A DNA stretch of 64,000 nt from Verpa conica (taxonomy: Eukaryota > Ascomycota > Pezizomycetes > Pezizales > Morchellaceae): positions 1,116,001 through 1,180,000 of the forward strand of contig JAUFSD010000019.1 in NCBI GenBank assembly GCA_033030425.1, read 5' to 3'. Position numbers and translations under genes: made by a program. Positions 1 through 12,756 of this stretch are shown here, piece after piece; the first letter of the stretch is position 1, and each line of letters starts with the position of its first letter. The notes beneath the pieces were generated by a model. The model ran no database searches and had not been told where the DNA came from. It was given only the letters and a program-made list of their open reading frames with translations.

Positions 1-3000
1 CTCTTCCAGGCGGCGTTTCTATTGATTCACGTTTCGTAGGGTCCCGGAGGAGCCGGCTCTAGGCATTCCCTCTTGGGGGTGCAGTCTGTGAAGGCAACTT
101 TTTCTACGCTTTCTTTTTTGATCGCTAGAATTGTTAATTGGTGCTTGGGACGTTACTAGAGAAAGGTGGTGATGGTAGGGCGTTGACGATCATTCACCCT
201 AGCTCGGTGTAACTGATTCGACAGGGATTGTGCATGAGGGCTTGGCTTTCTCTACGAGCACGATTCGGGTTCTTGAACTACTGCTTTACAAACGGACATT
301 GGGTGCTGCTTCTCCTGTCCCTTCACAGGGATAGGATTATACCTGAAAGGCTATCGTCGGCAACGTATACGCATATGTGGAAACACGCGGTATGTAGCGA
401 ACCTTTTAGGTTTACATACGGAAGCGCATCCCGATCGTCACTCACGCATATCGTCACGCTCCGGAACGGGAAAGCCTCGCATCCCAAACTTCATGTCACT
501 TTCCCTTCAACGAACGTTGTCGTTTGCAGATTGGACAAGCAAGCGCGACCTATCATTAACCGGCTCTGTATCGCGGTCTCTGACCAATGCCCGCCCCCTT
601 CACCTGGTTGGGACTAGTCGTCCTGAACAGTTCTCATAGAGATAGATCTAGCCATCTGCGTTTATTGTCCCCTCCACGGAGGGCAGACAAGCACTGATTT
701 CGGCATGAACTCACCGCTTCGCGGCGGCGGGTGATTGCCACAACACTAGCCTTAACACGATTTTTGCGGGTGTTCCATTTTGTTCGTGCCTTCGAACCCG
801 TAATCGGGGATGAAGAGGAAACAAAGACGTCCCTGGGGGTTCTGCCAACACAAACGGAGTTATGGGAGCTGAGTCAATATGGCATGATTAAACGAGACCT
901 TTGCTTTTAGGAGCAATGTTCTTTCTTCCTTCGGGTTGAGAGAAACAGGATGTAGAATTTCGGGGGAGCATGGACGCTGAACCCTATGGGGGACAGTAGA
1001 CGCTGGGAGAGTTAGTAGGGGTACGGGGTTGAGTACAATGGGAAATGTTTAATTGGAGCCTAACAAACAGAGGAGAAATTGTCGGTGTTACCCATCGAAT
1101 ACTAATAGTCCCCTCGTCCTTTACTTAATCATTTGAGCACTAGCTCTTTCCCCCTCATGTGCCGGCGACACCTAGCCTAGTTCCTGTTTCGCTGGAGATA
1201 TGTGGGACCCGGGATTTGCTCGGTGTCAGAGTCTAGGCTCGTCCGTCAGTCTTTTAGTTGATATTGGGATGAGGATGGGTTAGTTTGGTAGAGGACTGAG
1301 TTCTTGTTTAGAGATGAGTAGAGTCGAGGGGATGAAAGTAGATGTGATGGAGTGTTGAGGTTGATGCTGGTGTGGTGGTGAAGCGGGTCGTTTCTAAGGG
1401 AGCGACCCGGATTAATTTTTTAGATAAGTACCTTCTTGATATGAAATAACTGAAAGTCGCTAATTTTACTGCAGGGACGGGGGAATTTAAGGGAGGTGGG
1501 ACAGAGTTGATAAAGGAAGAGGTCCAGCGGTTATCAGATTACCAGACTTGAAGATTGTTTGATGTATTTCCCCGATGGTCTTGAAACCTTCTGTTACACA
1601 TTTTTGTGATTTCTAGGCGTGACAAATTAACTTTATGTCCGATGAGATGTAAAGCATCGGGGTGTTTTCTGGTCCGTCACGATTTAGACGCCGCGGGTTT
1701 ACGTCTTGTGAAAGACGGTAGATCTTGAATATTCCTAGATCCTGACCCTTGTTTCCGTCAACAACGTGGCATCACAAAGATTCTTGGGTTCCTGGTTGAT
1801 GTCGGTGGTTAATATTCGAATAGGGAGGTGATGATGGGAAGCGCCCGGGTCGTGCAGGGTGTTTATGATCTCACAGCGCCTTTTTCCTGGTTATAAGCTT
1901 AAGGGCGCCGAGACAAAAGGTTCTAGAGTGTTTAAATCCATGTATTCCATATACGCCTGCCCGTTTGTATACTTCTAGTTGGACGTGAGTGATTATTTAT
2001 GAAGAACTTGGAGGTACTTGTTACACGTGCGCGACCAAGATGTTTAGAATATACATTTTGCTTTATTTCGCTTATCTCCACGCGCCCACTTTAACGGACT
2101 TTAGTCTGGTGTCTGTAGAGCACATGTAGATGCAGTGTAATCGTTTCGGTCCGTATTTGTTTGGTACACTGTGGGGTTCTAGAAGTACACCAGGGTACTA
2201 GATACACAGGTTGAGTACGGGCGGCATATCGGTGAAGCCTGTGACCCGAGATGCAATTACCATGCAGTATAGCATCTGAATGTATTGTCTATATGTAAAG
2301 GTCAAGCTTATATTGGACTTTACGCGCGCAAGGCTTCAAGAACTGGAGTTTTGTTATTCAGCTCGGGCTAGACCATATTACTTGTAGTTGAGCCTATTCG
2401 TGAGAGGCTTGTTTTGATAACGGCAATAGTTGAACGAGGTTTAACAATGCTAGTAGGTTTCATTTAAATTCCTACCTATCAAGCAGTATCTCCCGTCCAG
2501 TTTATCGTAAATGTGGCTTTTGCACTTGTGTTTACGATGATTTATTTCACTGTCATGGACGAGTGAGGGCTGTGCGTAGAGGGGGCAACTGTTACGAAAG
2601 TGCTACAGAGAGACAACCGATGTTTCAGGGACGGGAGTTTTGTATGACGTCCGAAGCCGGACGCAGGACTCCGGCAAATCATCAACTTAGCCCTCTCTCA
2701 CTCTCTTTTATTTTATTTTTGTCAGCCTCATAGAGGGCTACCAAGGTAAGGAGGATTTGCGAGACTCCTGATTAATATTACCCTACCATGGTTCACTGAG
2801 ACACAGGAAAAAAAATCTCTCGGCGTGTGACGGGAAGCGGCCATAGCAGAACTCCCCTTGTCTCTCCCCTCCCTTCTCCCCCCCCCCTCCAGAGGTCACA
2901 AAACTGACGTCTGATTTCCCGACGGTGTGGATCACAACAGCATGTTGTCCAGAAACGCAAGCGTGCATAGGCGGACCACACATTGCGGCGAGACCCACTT

Positions 3001-3534
3001 TCCCTCCTCCCCCCCCCCTTCCCCTCTCGAAAAAGGTAAAAAAAAAAAAAAAGGGCATCGAGGGAGTTTGGTAAAATAGATTAAATTAAAAAAAAAAAAA
3101 AAATCGTAGTGCCGTAGCTGGCCCATAAAAAAAAAAAAGCGGCTGTTATTATAATTGGCTGTTATATAGGCATCAGGTTTTTTTTTTCTCTCTTTCTTTC
3201 TGGCACGACGGTCACAAAAGTGTTTTGTTGAGAGGCCCCCACCTGGGAATGGGCTTGTTGTGCATCGGACATCAATAGCTATTGAGCTTGACTGACAGTT
3301 CGCCGAACGTGGGAAGGGAAATAGAAAGGGAAAAAAAAGCTCGTGAAAGGTAATTTTAACACTATCCCTCCCTCCATCCATCCCTCCCTCGTCCCATCTA
3401 CGGTGAACTTGCGACGAACAGTTTGTCTACTATCCCCCTTGTGAGGTTTGATAGTTTTTTTTTTTGTTTCAATAATGTGTTTATTGTTTGGGGCAAATGA
3501 TTTTCGGCCCGTAATTTCCCATTCTCCATTCTCC

Positions 3535-3580
3535 GAGAGAGAGGGAGAGAGTGTGTGAGAGTGAGAGCGAGAGTGAGAGG
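3535..3580. repeat. GA/GT-rich simple repeat
   Basis: Imperfect purine-rich dinucleotide repeat (gagaga with gtgtg interruptions). Its translations produce spurious serine/leucine open frames on the other strand. Confidence 0.7.
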
Positions 3581-5216
3581 TAAAAGTGAGGGAGGCTTGT
3601 TTTCCAAATAAAGATTGAGTAGGGCCTATCATCTATTACATGATGTCCCCCACCATTAGCCAAGAACGGGGGGGGGGGCAGAACATGCCTTGGCCATTGG
3701 TTGATCTGTGATGATTGGGTGATACAAAATACCCTTGTCAGATCTCTCCGTTCTCACACCTCTAAGGTTTTCGATGTGACCATAATGGGGCAAAGATTCG
3801 AGAAATTCGCTAGCCTCTATTTTTTTCTATTTTTCTTTTTTTCTTTTAGGGTCTCTTTTCCCCCTTACCCCCCTCCGAAACTGTAAATGAAGTGGGAAAT
3901 GTCAATATAGCAAGGAATTCTTTTTTATAGTAATATGCGCGAGGCATTTCACGTGTGAGTGAAGCAGGGCGAGGCGAGGCGAACCAGAACCCTGTAAGCT
4001 CGCGTTGCTTGTTTACTTCGATATTAATGGTTTTGCGCGCTTCGAAGGGGGGGAAGGGAAGGGGATGAGGAAGGGACATCGTGAGATGGTAGGAGGTGGA
4101 GGGGGGGGAGAAATGGAGTTATCTGATTTGTATACCCAAGGGACGCGTTGGAATAAGATAATCGTTTCACGAGAAAGTCACCAAACTCTGCTAAACCACC
4201 TCGATTCGTTTTCTGACATGCGTCTTACAAGGCAATGTTCCTCTGTACTCCGGACTTCAATCTGTTGCCTCGTGTACTTTAGTGAGCGGGTAGGTAGGTA
4301 GGTAGTGGGGCTTACTATTCATCCGATGTAAACGCCGAAGAGACAAGGTCACTTGTGGAGTATAGACCATGAAGTCTCACTCTCTTTCTTTGTCATTGCC
4401 CGGCTTAGCTGTCGGCAGAACGGGCAGATGTATTTCCGGGACCTTTTCCGTGCTCCGGTAGGGTCCTTTCTACTCATTTTACTTGATTATGCCCTAACAT
4501 TGCCGGTGGCGATACAATGGCTTGGAATACAATGCACGTCTTAGGGGGGGGAGGAGAAAGTTCCAGAGAAGAAAAAAAGTGTAGATACCTAACTTGTAGC
4601 ATTGGCTTTGTCTCTGGGGGAGAGAGAGAGAGAGTGAGAGGAGGGGGGGGGAAGTTTCGCGAGGGCGGAAACTTCTAGCGGGCCGGCGCTTTAACCGGTG
4701 GGTAACAACCGAGTAAATAATTGGGCGGGCGGAGATGCAATACCGATTCATACATGGCCTCTCCGATCTTGGCCTACTTGCACCACCACCACAGCCACCA
4801 TAGGAACCTCCCCTCCCCCTCCCTGGATCCGCGTATGCATATCATTGATCAACTGCTGGGACTGTATTTTTTCTATTAGAGGAAAAAGTTGCATCGCCAA
4901 TCATCACGAGGAAGCAATGGTTATCGTCGGTATTTCGTTTCATTCTCAGCAGCTTCAAGTGCATTCTCGGAGGGGCCCGAAGAAATAAAACCACACCTTG
5001 AGTAAGGGTATCTAGGCAAAAGCTTATCGCGGGAATCATTCATTATACAAGCTTAATTGCATCTACTCTAATTAATTACAGATAGTCTCCCCCCCCTCTC
5101 TCCTTGGTATATGTTGGCTCTATGTTAGTTTTTTTCTTTTCCTTCTTTTGTTTTTTCTTACAAGAAGTCGTAACAAAAAACTTTAATACCCAGTTCCCAC
5201 ATCTAGTACCTAACGT

Positions 5217-5237
5217 GATAATAATAATAATAATAAA
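5217..5237. repeat. (ATA)n microsatellite
   Basis: About seven tandem copies of a TAA/ATA trinucleotide in non-coding DNA. Confidence 0.75.
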
Positions 5238-8200
5238 ATTCCTGGTCCCGTGGCCCCCCCCCCGTAATGGTGCGTACATAGAGAAATTGCACATATGCCA
5301 AGAACACATGTTGTCGAAACTCCAGCAGTAGGATTTAGAACTACACGGTAAACTCTAGCACCACCACGGTACTAAAATAAAAATAAAAATAAGCGCTAAC
5401 GCACCCCATTCTACCTGTAGCTCTCATGCTTAACCTCGTCATTTGTAAATTAGAGAATGAGTGAGAGAAGGGGGGGCGGAGAGAGAGAGGAGAGGAGGGG
5501 GGGGGTTGAATACACCTGATACTTCGGTACGTACATAGTCCAGTCTGCACTGCACTGCACTGCCAGCTGTAAGGAACGAGGAGTCGGAGATCGGTAGTAA
5601 GAAACAAAAAAAACTGCCAGACCGGAGCTCCTAGCTCGAGAAACAATTAACCTCCCCCCCCACCTCCTCCTCAATTTGTTTCTTGTTTTTTTTTGACATC
5701 TGAAAAGTCACAAGTAAAGAATGTTTGGGTCAGATTCATATTTTGGGGGCCGGCGGATGTTTGACGCTTGGTGGTTTGTACAATCTCTGGGCGCTATGTA
5801 AACGCATGCTGAAAGGTATTGACGCTACACAAAAGATAGGTCTTAATATGTTAGGGATTAGGTAGCTAGCTAGGGCCGACGGCGGTCAACTGGATCATGA
5901 ACCCGTATCTATATATGTACTTGTAGCGTAAAGGTTATACAGAGAATATATCAGTAATCATTGATATCATTTGATAAAGCCCACGGCCAGGTAGGGGAGG
6001 TAGAGAAGGGAAACGTATGTAGGGATAATAGAAAGGCGGTTGGAAGCTTAGAGGAAGCTTCTGCGGGTGATAATCTATGTAGGTTAACGGTATCTGGCGT
6101 ACCAAGTTTGATATCTTTGGTCACCGCCGAGATCTTATATTTTAGGTAATAGCTTGACTACGATACATTCTGTGTGTGTGTGGTGCGGGAAAAAATCTGT
6201 GGGGTTCGCTTGGCTAGCGGAGAGTTTTGTGATATTTTACATTCAAGATTCTGAGAACCATGCTACATATGTACGTTCAACCAAAACTCGGAAACACGTC
6301 GGACGTATACTAGGGTTATTAGCGTTTGGAAACGGCTACCCCGCTGGGAATAAGTCATGGATAACCTTGGATAGCCGTTGTCTATCTTCCACTGCAATTA
6401 CATAGTGTTAATATCATATCAAGCCTCGGCTTTGGAGTTTCAACGGGCCCCGAGAGTCCTATCGCCCAAGACTGCTAGTACGTACGAGATACTTGTCTCT
6501 CAATAATATTCCGACTAGGATGAGCTTTAAGCTAATGTAATTATCTAAAGTGCATATAGATGTCGTGATTATAATAACTGTAAATGTGCTCGCAGTATAC
6601 CGGCCGTGGTACGGTAGATCTGGCAGAACTGCTAGTTCACGCTATGACTTGCGGTTCTATATTCCAGCCGGTGTCCCCTGGGCGTCAATAACCTTAATTC
6701 CTAATTCCTGCTAGGTTCTCTGACTGTCAAATCTAGATTAGCCCCTTGACAAGTGACATTAACGGAATGTTCTCCGAGGTAGAAATCCACTGATGGCTTT
6801 GTCCCACCCCCGCTAGTCTCTGCATTTCACTTTAATGTAATATATCCTCCGGAATCTGTGACAGCATAAAGCCCATACACAACACGTGAAAAACAAGAAG
6901 GTTTCAATATCAAGAGCGGTGATAAGGCTTTATTCCTAAACCTGTAGCCTCCTTGCCGTCCCGCTGCCCTTAGGTCACGGAGCTGATTAGTATTATGGCC
7001 TGAGTTCTCCGGGGGGATTTTTTTCCGTGAAGAGGTAAGGTCAGTATAGGTTCAGGGGTATGATGATCATCGTATGTCCTGGTTAAGAGTTTAGAAAACC
7101 GGGGCACTACCGGGACACTTGGCTGCGCCGAGAAAGGTTCGGATGGATGGGTGTAAGGGGAAGCGGGAAGCAGAAGAGAACCAGAGTTATGTCTAGGAAA
7201 ATTGTGAGCCGTGACAGGAAATAAATAAAATAGGTTAAAAAATGGATACTAGGTCCACAATGTTGACTCTGGATCATGGGCCTAGAGTGGGTGGGGTGGG
7301 GGGGTTGGGCATCGGTCAGCCACGACCATTACTGTGTGGGGGCAAACGCCCTCCTCGTCCTTGCGGCCGCAGGATATTGTTGAGAATCCTTTTCAGGAGA
7401 AGCAAGACTTACGGTTACCCGAATCTTTATGATGGGTGCAGTTCATGTTTACTTTGGTCTGTGCTGTTCTTTTCTTTGCATTGCATTGCTGACTTAGTTT
7501 GGCCTTGGGCCAACACTGGAAGATTATCTGGGATTCCGATCTGGGGTACTCAAGCATCCGGCAGGCGGGGGTGCACATATATTCTTGAAGCTATCATCAC
7601 AGCCTGAATTGCGTAGGATCGGGTTTTACGTATTGGTCCTGCGCGTAGATATGTTTAATGAAGGGATCTGGTCTGTCGTGGTCTTGCGCACCTAGAGCTG
7701 GCCTTTGTACACGTGCACCATTATTCGGTTGCAGGTACATACATATAGATATCAGCTCGAAATATAAGATAGCGTAGATATTTTTAGCATTATTATCTGT
7801 AACTCGTTGATCGTCCAGGCAACGTTTTACTTGATTGGAGTCCCAGTGTAGGGGGTCATGGTAAGTTGCGGCGTGCTGTTCAAAAAAGCCTTGATCGATC
7901 GTGGATTGCGTAGTTGTAGATCATGATACCAAGTCTATTGCTGTTGGTTTCTTGTATTCTCGTCCAATACAGTAGGAGATTTGTGGCAACGCTTTGCTTT
8001 TTTCCCCACGGCTTTGTGATTCTGTGATCCCTTTCTAGGAGCCACAGACTGTCCCCGCAGCGTCTCTGGAACTTCTTGCAGAACATTCTGTTGATCCCCG
8101 TCTCGAAGCCTCGGTGTCTCATGCATCTGATTTTCCCATTCGTCAGTGCCCTGGACCATGAAGCCACTCCCGAGACAGCTTGGTGTCGTGCTCCAACGTG

Positions 8201-8576
8201 CATGTGGACGGGCAAGACGTTGGCAACGGCTTTTTTTTTTGTTTTGCCCCCAGTTTAACCCCCCCTCTCAAGGGTAGAGGGGTGTGGAGAGTGGTGCAGG
8301 ACAGCGGCAGGGACCAGGGACGTTCCCATGGCCAGAGGATACTACCCCTACCGAAGGGTGTTTTTTTCTTTTGGGGGGGGGGGTCAACTGGAGGCGATTC
8401 TGTTCAGAATTTCGGCTCTTGGCAGACTTGATAATTGAGCGATACCTAATTGGTAGAGGGATGACGCCAAGGACATCACGAGCAACAGCAGGGAACAGCC
8501 GCCGCCTGTCTCATCACCCCAGTCCCCACCATCCATCTCCCATTTCTCCCAGCGGCAGCGGCAGCAGTAAGAAGGT

Positions 8577-8643
8577 AGGCAGGGCAGGCAAGCAGGCAAG
8601 CAGGCAAGCAGGCAGGCAGGCAGGCAGGCAGGCAAGCAGGCAA
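8577..8643. repeat. (CAGG/CAAG)n tetranucleotide microsatellite
   Basis: About 16 tandem tetranucleotide units alternating between CAGG and CAAG. Open frames crossing it on both strands encode only Arg/Gln/Ala/Ser or Cys/Leu/Pro/Ala repeats, so they are not evidence of a gene. It lies about 1.1 kb upstream of the Zn2Cys6 regulator start. Confidence 0.85.
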
Positions 8644-9213
8644 TCAAACAGCAGTAGGGTAGGTGGGCATTGGAGCACTGCTCACTCTCTCACCCTTTCT
8701 TTCTGAACACCCTCCTCGATTTACCCCTGGTCACGCTATGTAGCTTGCAGGGCCTCGGCGAGTCGATCTGAGATGGTGGATGTAACAGTGGCCGCAAGGA
8801 CGGCGCCGGCCATATGTTACAACATCAGTTAAGGTACATTTGCCCGCTTGGTGAGCTGCTCCTTGCCGGTTATTGCGGCGCATTACATGCCACTGGCTCA
8901 CTATACTACATGTAAGTCTGTAATTCTGCCAGTGTTATTATTATGCTGTATGTCAGGTAGTCTGGGCATGATGTATTTCGCTGCTGTGTCGCCGCGTGCC
9001 TGTCATTCTGTCCACAGCAGGTCCACAGAGGCCAGGGGATGGGCCAGGACCCGCAGCATTTGTGACTGGACTCTCTGGCGCTCACTGCGTTAGGACCTAG
9101 AGAGTACCTACCTAGCTCTCCGTTAGCTACCTGACAGGCCTTTTCTCTTCTCGTCTTTCTTTCCCTGGTACTCCTCATGGTAGTGTGAGCACCACTCCAC
9201 CACACCCTCGCTC

Positions 9214-9253
9214 ATCCTCCTCTTACTCCTCCTCCTCCTACTCCTCCTCATCA
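9214..9253. repeat. (CTC)n pyrimidine-rich tract
   Basis: Repeated TCC/TAC trinucleotides within a wider CT-rich stretch (about 9180-9480). Such CT tracts are common in promoters and 5' leaders of filamentous fungi. The position, about 0.5 kb upstream of the regulator's ATG, fits that role, but transcription is not shown. Confidence 0.6.
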
Positions 9254-9660
9254 TCTTTCATCAACCCCCTCATCCCCAAATCTACATATAGATCTTGCTG
9301 CCCGTCTCTTGCCGCTCTTTTGTTTCCACTTCTATCCCTATTTGTTCAGACTCCACTCCCCCCCCACCTGTTCTGTTCATCCTCAATCTATCAATCCATT
9401 CATCTATAATTCAATCGCCACTGCACCAGCAATCACTCAACCCATCAATTCAACGTTCTCCTCCTCCATCTAAAAAGCAAAGTTTAAGATAGAAGTGCAA
9501 TTCGAGTTATGGGCCGCTGATACCTTCACTTAAATCATCCGATACTCAAGTCCTGCCTGTAATTTGCTTCCCATCACCAATTACGTCCCCACCCTCTCAA
9601 AAAGCCAAGAGTTCTGTTATTTCTTGATTACCGTCCTTGCCATTCGCCCCCACAAGGAAA

Positions 9661-9670
9661 TATATATAAA
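9661..9670 (+). promoter_or_regulatory. Possible TATA box of the Zn2Cys6 regulator gene
   Basis: A clean TATATATAAA element about 72 bases before the ATG at 9742. This is the most TATA-like sequence close to the start, but many fungal genes lack a functional TATA box, and no start site can be read from sequence alone. Confidence 0.4.
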
Positions 9671-9741
9671 GACCTCCCACAAAGCACAAATCAGCCACAA
9701 ATATCTTCCTCGGTCTATTACTCCAACAACACTATTTTAAA

Positions 9742-12700
9742 ATGTCGACTGCAATGCTTTCCCAACCTACAGTTGTCTCTATGCCCCCGTCTCTCGCGGG
9801 TCCTACTTCTCCTACCAAGAAGCGTCGCCGCAGAGCTCCAGCCACCGGTGCTGCAGAGGATTGTTTCACTTGTAGGGCAAATGGCATCAAATGCGATCGC
9901 CGCCGGCCTTACTGCGGTCCATGTCTCGAAGTAGGGAATGATTGCAGAGGTTACAGAACCCAACTCACCTGGGGGGTTGGTGTTGCCAGCCGTGGAAAGC
10001 TCCGGGGACTGCACCTGCCTATTGTAAACCTTGCTGTTGACAACAAGAATACCCAAAAGGTGGTCAAGAAGAAGTCCGAGGACAAAACCGCGTCGACAAA
10101 TGGGGGCGTGGTCAAGTCAAAAAAGTCAAAGGCTTCCGAGAGCAATGGACGCGATTACGATAGCCAAAGAAATACTGGGGTAGGTAAATTGAGCATTATC
10201 ACCAGCTATGATTTCGTCAATATGGAGGTTCCATCGAGTTCCAGCTCAAGAGCCAGCTCCGCACTCTCTGCTAGCACCGCGGGGACCAGCCCAGCTTTGT
10301 CTGCAGTATCGCAGACCAGCATGCCTTCGCAGAGATTAAGCCAGGCACGGAAATCGCCTAACCCCTCTTCATACTCTCCATATTCTGCGAATTCTCAGCA
10401 GCAGTACCATTCGCACATCTCATCTCAGCAACAGCAGTACCAGGCGCCTATCCAGCACTACCACAAGTCGCCATACTCGCATGTCTCTCTTCCTCCTCAC
10501 CAACCAACTCCCACAATGCTCTTGTCTCCTATGTCAGAGTATGAGCCCAGTTTTCCAACTTCGCAACACTACCCAATGTCCTCTGCACCAGCTACTGCAC
10601 CTTTATATGACATGGTTACTGGTGTTTCAAGCTCTTCTTACCACCCAACTAGCTCATTGACAGTTACCTCGTCTGGAATTTCTTATGCCCCCATGACTGC
10701 GCCAATTATGCATACTTCCTCCCGAATGATGGGCGATGATCATTTGCATCATAACCACAGCCACCACCATCACCATCACAATGGATCATGGAATGGTGTT
10801 AGTGGGATGGGCAATCTTCATCAACAACATGTACAAGCGGGAACAGGTAACCTGTCAGACTTGTTGTACGATGATGATATGCTTGGTACGTTCTAAAGCG
10901 TTTTCGTGTCTTGTGATTTCTTTTTTCTATTGTTTTATTGGACTCAAGCAAAGTGTACACTTCCCCCTCCGTTGTTACATACCCCCCTCTTTCTCTATTC
11001 TCACAATTCGAACTAACAGAATATTAAATTTTTCCTAGGCACCCCGGAACCTGAATTTCCCTATAACACTTCATATCCAAACGCGAATACCTCAGCTCCA
11101 ACTAGCCTTTCTCTCTTAGCTTCTCTTTCTCCTATCTCAGCGCAACTTCCTCCCCCTCAGCTGTCAAAAATTTCACCCAATCTCCGCTTCCTTATCGACT
11201 ACTACGATAAGACTGTCTGTGCATCAATGGTTGCTTTTGACGGCCCCGGCAATCCTTATAGGCAACAAATCCTTCCAATGGCATTCAACAACGAAGCTCT
11301 AATGGAAGCAATATATGCGCTCTCAACAAGCCATCTAGAGTCTAAAAAGAAGGGTGTGATTTCATTCGAAAGAAGATCTTCTTCAAGACTTTCTCCAACA
11401 GGCTCCCCAAAGAACGATTCTCCCTCGACCCCGTTATCTCCAAGCTATCGGCCTTTTCCTGAGTCCTACCAGAAGCTGCCTTTACCGTCTACAATCACTT
11501 CAGCAGCAAAAGAAAAACCTTCAACTGCACTGAACCACAAGAACAACTCGATCCACTTACTGAACGCACAACTTACTAGTCCCGAGCTTGCGAAGTCAGA
11601 TTCGGCGATGGCCACTTTGTTAATATTGTTGTTTTATCACATCAGCGAGACTGGCATTGGGCAATTCAAAACACATCTTGCTGGGGTTAAGAAATTGATG
11701 GGCATGAGGTGTGTCGGGAAGGAGACTGGGATCTGGGGGTGGATGGAAACTGTGTTCACCTGGCTTGACAATATGAGTGCATCGATAAACAATAGAGAGG
11801 CTCAACTGAGAGGTGGATACCTCGATATGATTTTTGAATCAGGCGACGCTTGGGACCTCGAGAGCCTGACAGGCTGTGATAGGGACCTGTTTATGCGTTT
11901 GGCCGGGTTAGGGAGGATCAATATGTTGAGTCAAATGCAACCTATCAATGATAGTCACGGAAGATATACAGAAGAGGATGATGGGGACACGGAGCCTTTC
12001 AGAGATGAAGGTGACGGGAGAGACGAATTCTGGTTGGCTTGGAATGCGATAAAGAGAGACCTTCGTAGTTGGAGACCTACAACTATCTATGCGGCTACGC
12101 CATCCCGCCACAGGTCACCAGAAACACATACAGCCCCAACGTCCAACCCAACGAGACATGAGGACAACGAATTCTCTGGTCACCCTGTACCATCGCCTAC
12201 TTCGTCTAACTATTCAAGGTCTCCTCCACCCCTATCGGCCGGTAGTCCTCGCAGGAGAAAGTCTTCAAAGGCACACGAAGCTGTTGAGAACAATCACTGG
12301 TTACATGCGTCTAACGTCTACCGCTATGCAGCAATTCTGTATGTTGACCGGCTCGCCTATCCACACTTGCCTTCCTCCCACTCCATATTCCAGAACACGG
12401 TCAGAGAGGTCTTAGATCACGTCAACTGTATCCCAAGCTCTGGGCTCAGCCATAGACTCCTCTGGCCACTCTTTATCACGGGAACAGAGTGTGTGGTTGA
12501 TGCACATAGGGATACGATTCGGGAACGATGTGTGGAGATGCAGCGTGAATGTGGCTTCTTCAACAAGGTTTCCGGTCTTGATGTACTGGAGAAGATCTGG
12601 AGCGATGATATTATTGAGGAAGAGGAGGGGCGTCTGAGTGATCAAATGTTTGCTGGTGTAAAGAGGATGGGAAATATTAGTCAAAGCGTTGGTGGGAGGG

Positions 12701-12756
12701 GTTTAAGGTGGAGGAAGGTTACGGGTCATGAGGATGCTGAGTATCTGATGATATGA
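9742..12756 (+). CDS. Zn(II)2Cys6 transcription factor with C-terminal Fungal_trans_2-type domain
   Basis: Two exons, join(9742..10885,11039..12756), give 953 aa; the intron has GTACGT and CTAG borders. Nuclear DNA-binding regulator. A basic patch KKRRRR near residue 26 precedes the binuclear zinc cluster C41-x2-C44-x6-C51-x6-C58-x2-C61-x6-C68. A conserved-looking linker rich in Gly, Arg and Leu (TWGVGVASRGKL) follows the cluster. Residues about 150-345 are low-complexity Ser/Gln/Pro/Tyr, ending in a histidine tract (10736-10790). The second exon begins a helical region (FLIDYYDKTV, ALMEAIYALSTSHLES) typical of PF11951-type regulators, interrupted by Ser/Pro-rich inserts. The long upstream region suggests complex control. 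The zinc-cluster spacing resembles Moc3-like regulators, but I do not assign an orthologue or target genes. Confidence 0.9.

Larger units (their letters stand above)
1..9741. other. Long gene-free region upstream of the Zn2Cys6 regulator gene
   Basis: No convincing protein-coding gene is seen in these 9.7 kb. The longest open frames are under about 140 codons, lack recognisable motifs, and several are translations of simple repeats. The DNA is less AT-rich than the other gene-free blocks here. It is crowded with homopolymer runs (A, T, G and C runs of 8-15) and short microsatellites such as GA-rich DNA near 3535-3580, TAGG repeats near 4289-4304, GA repeats near 4620-4640 and ATA repeats near 5217-5237. 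No transposase or reverse-transcriptase motif was recognised. It may be an extended regulatory region or hold unannotated non-coding transcripts; that is inference. Confidence 0.55.

Noticed and set aside
228..617. 129-codon open frame near the left edge
   Set aside because: It has no conserved motif and no supporting ATG or splice context, and it lies in simple-repeat-rich intergenic DNA.
8284..8706. 140-codon frame with an Arg/Gln/Ala/Gly repeat tail
   Set aside because: The tail is a direct translation of the CAGG/CAAG microsatellite, and the rest has no recognisable domain.
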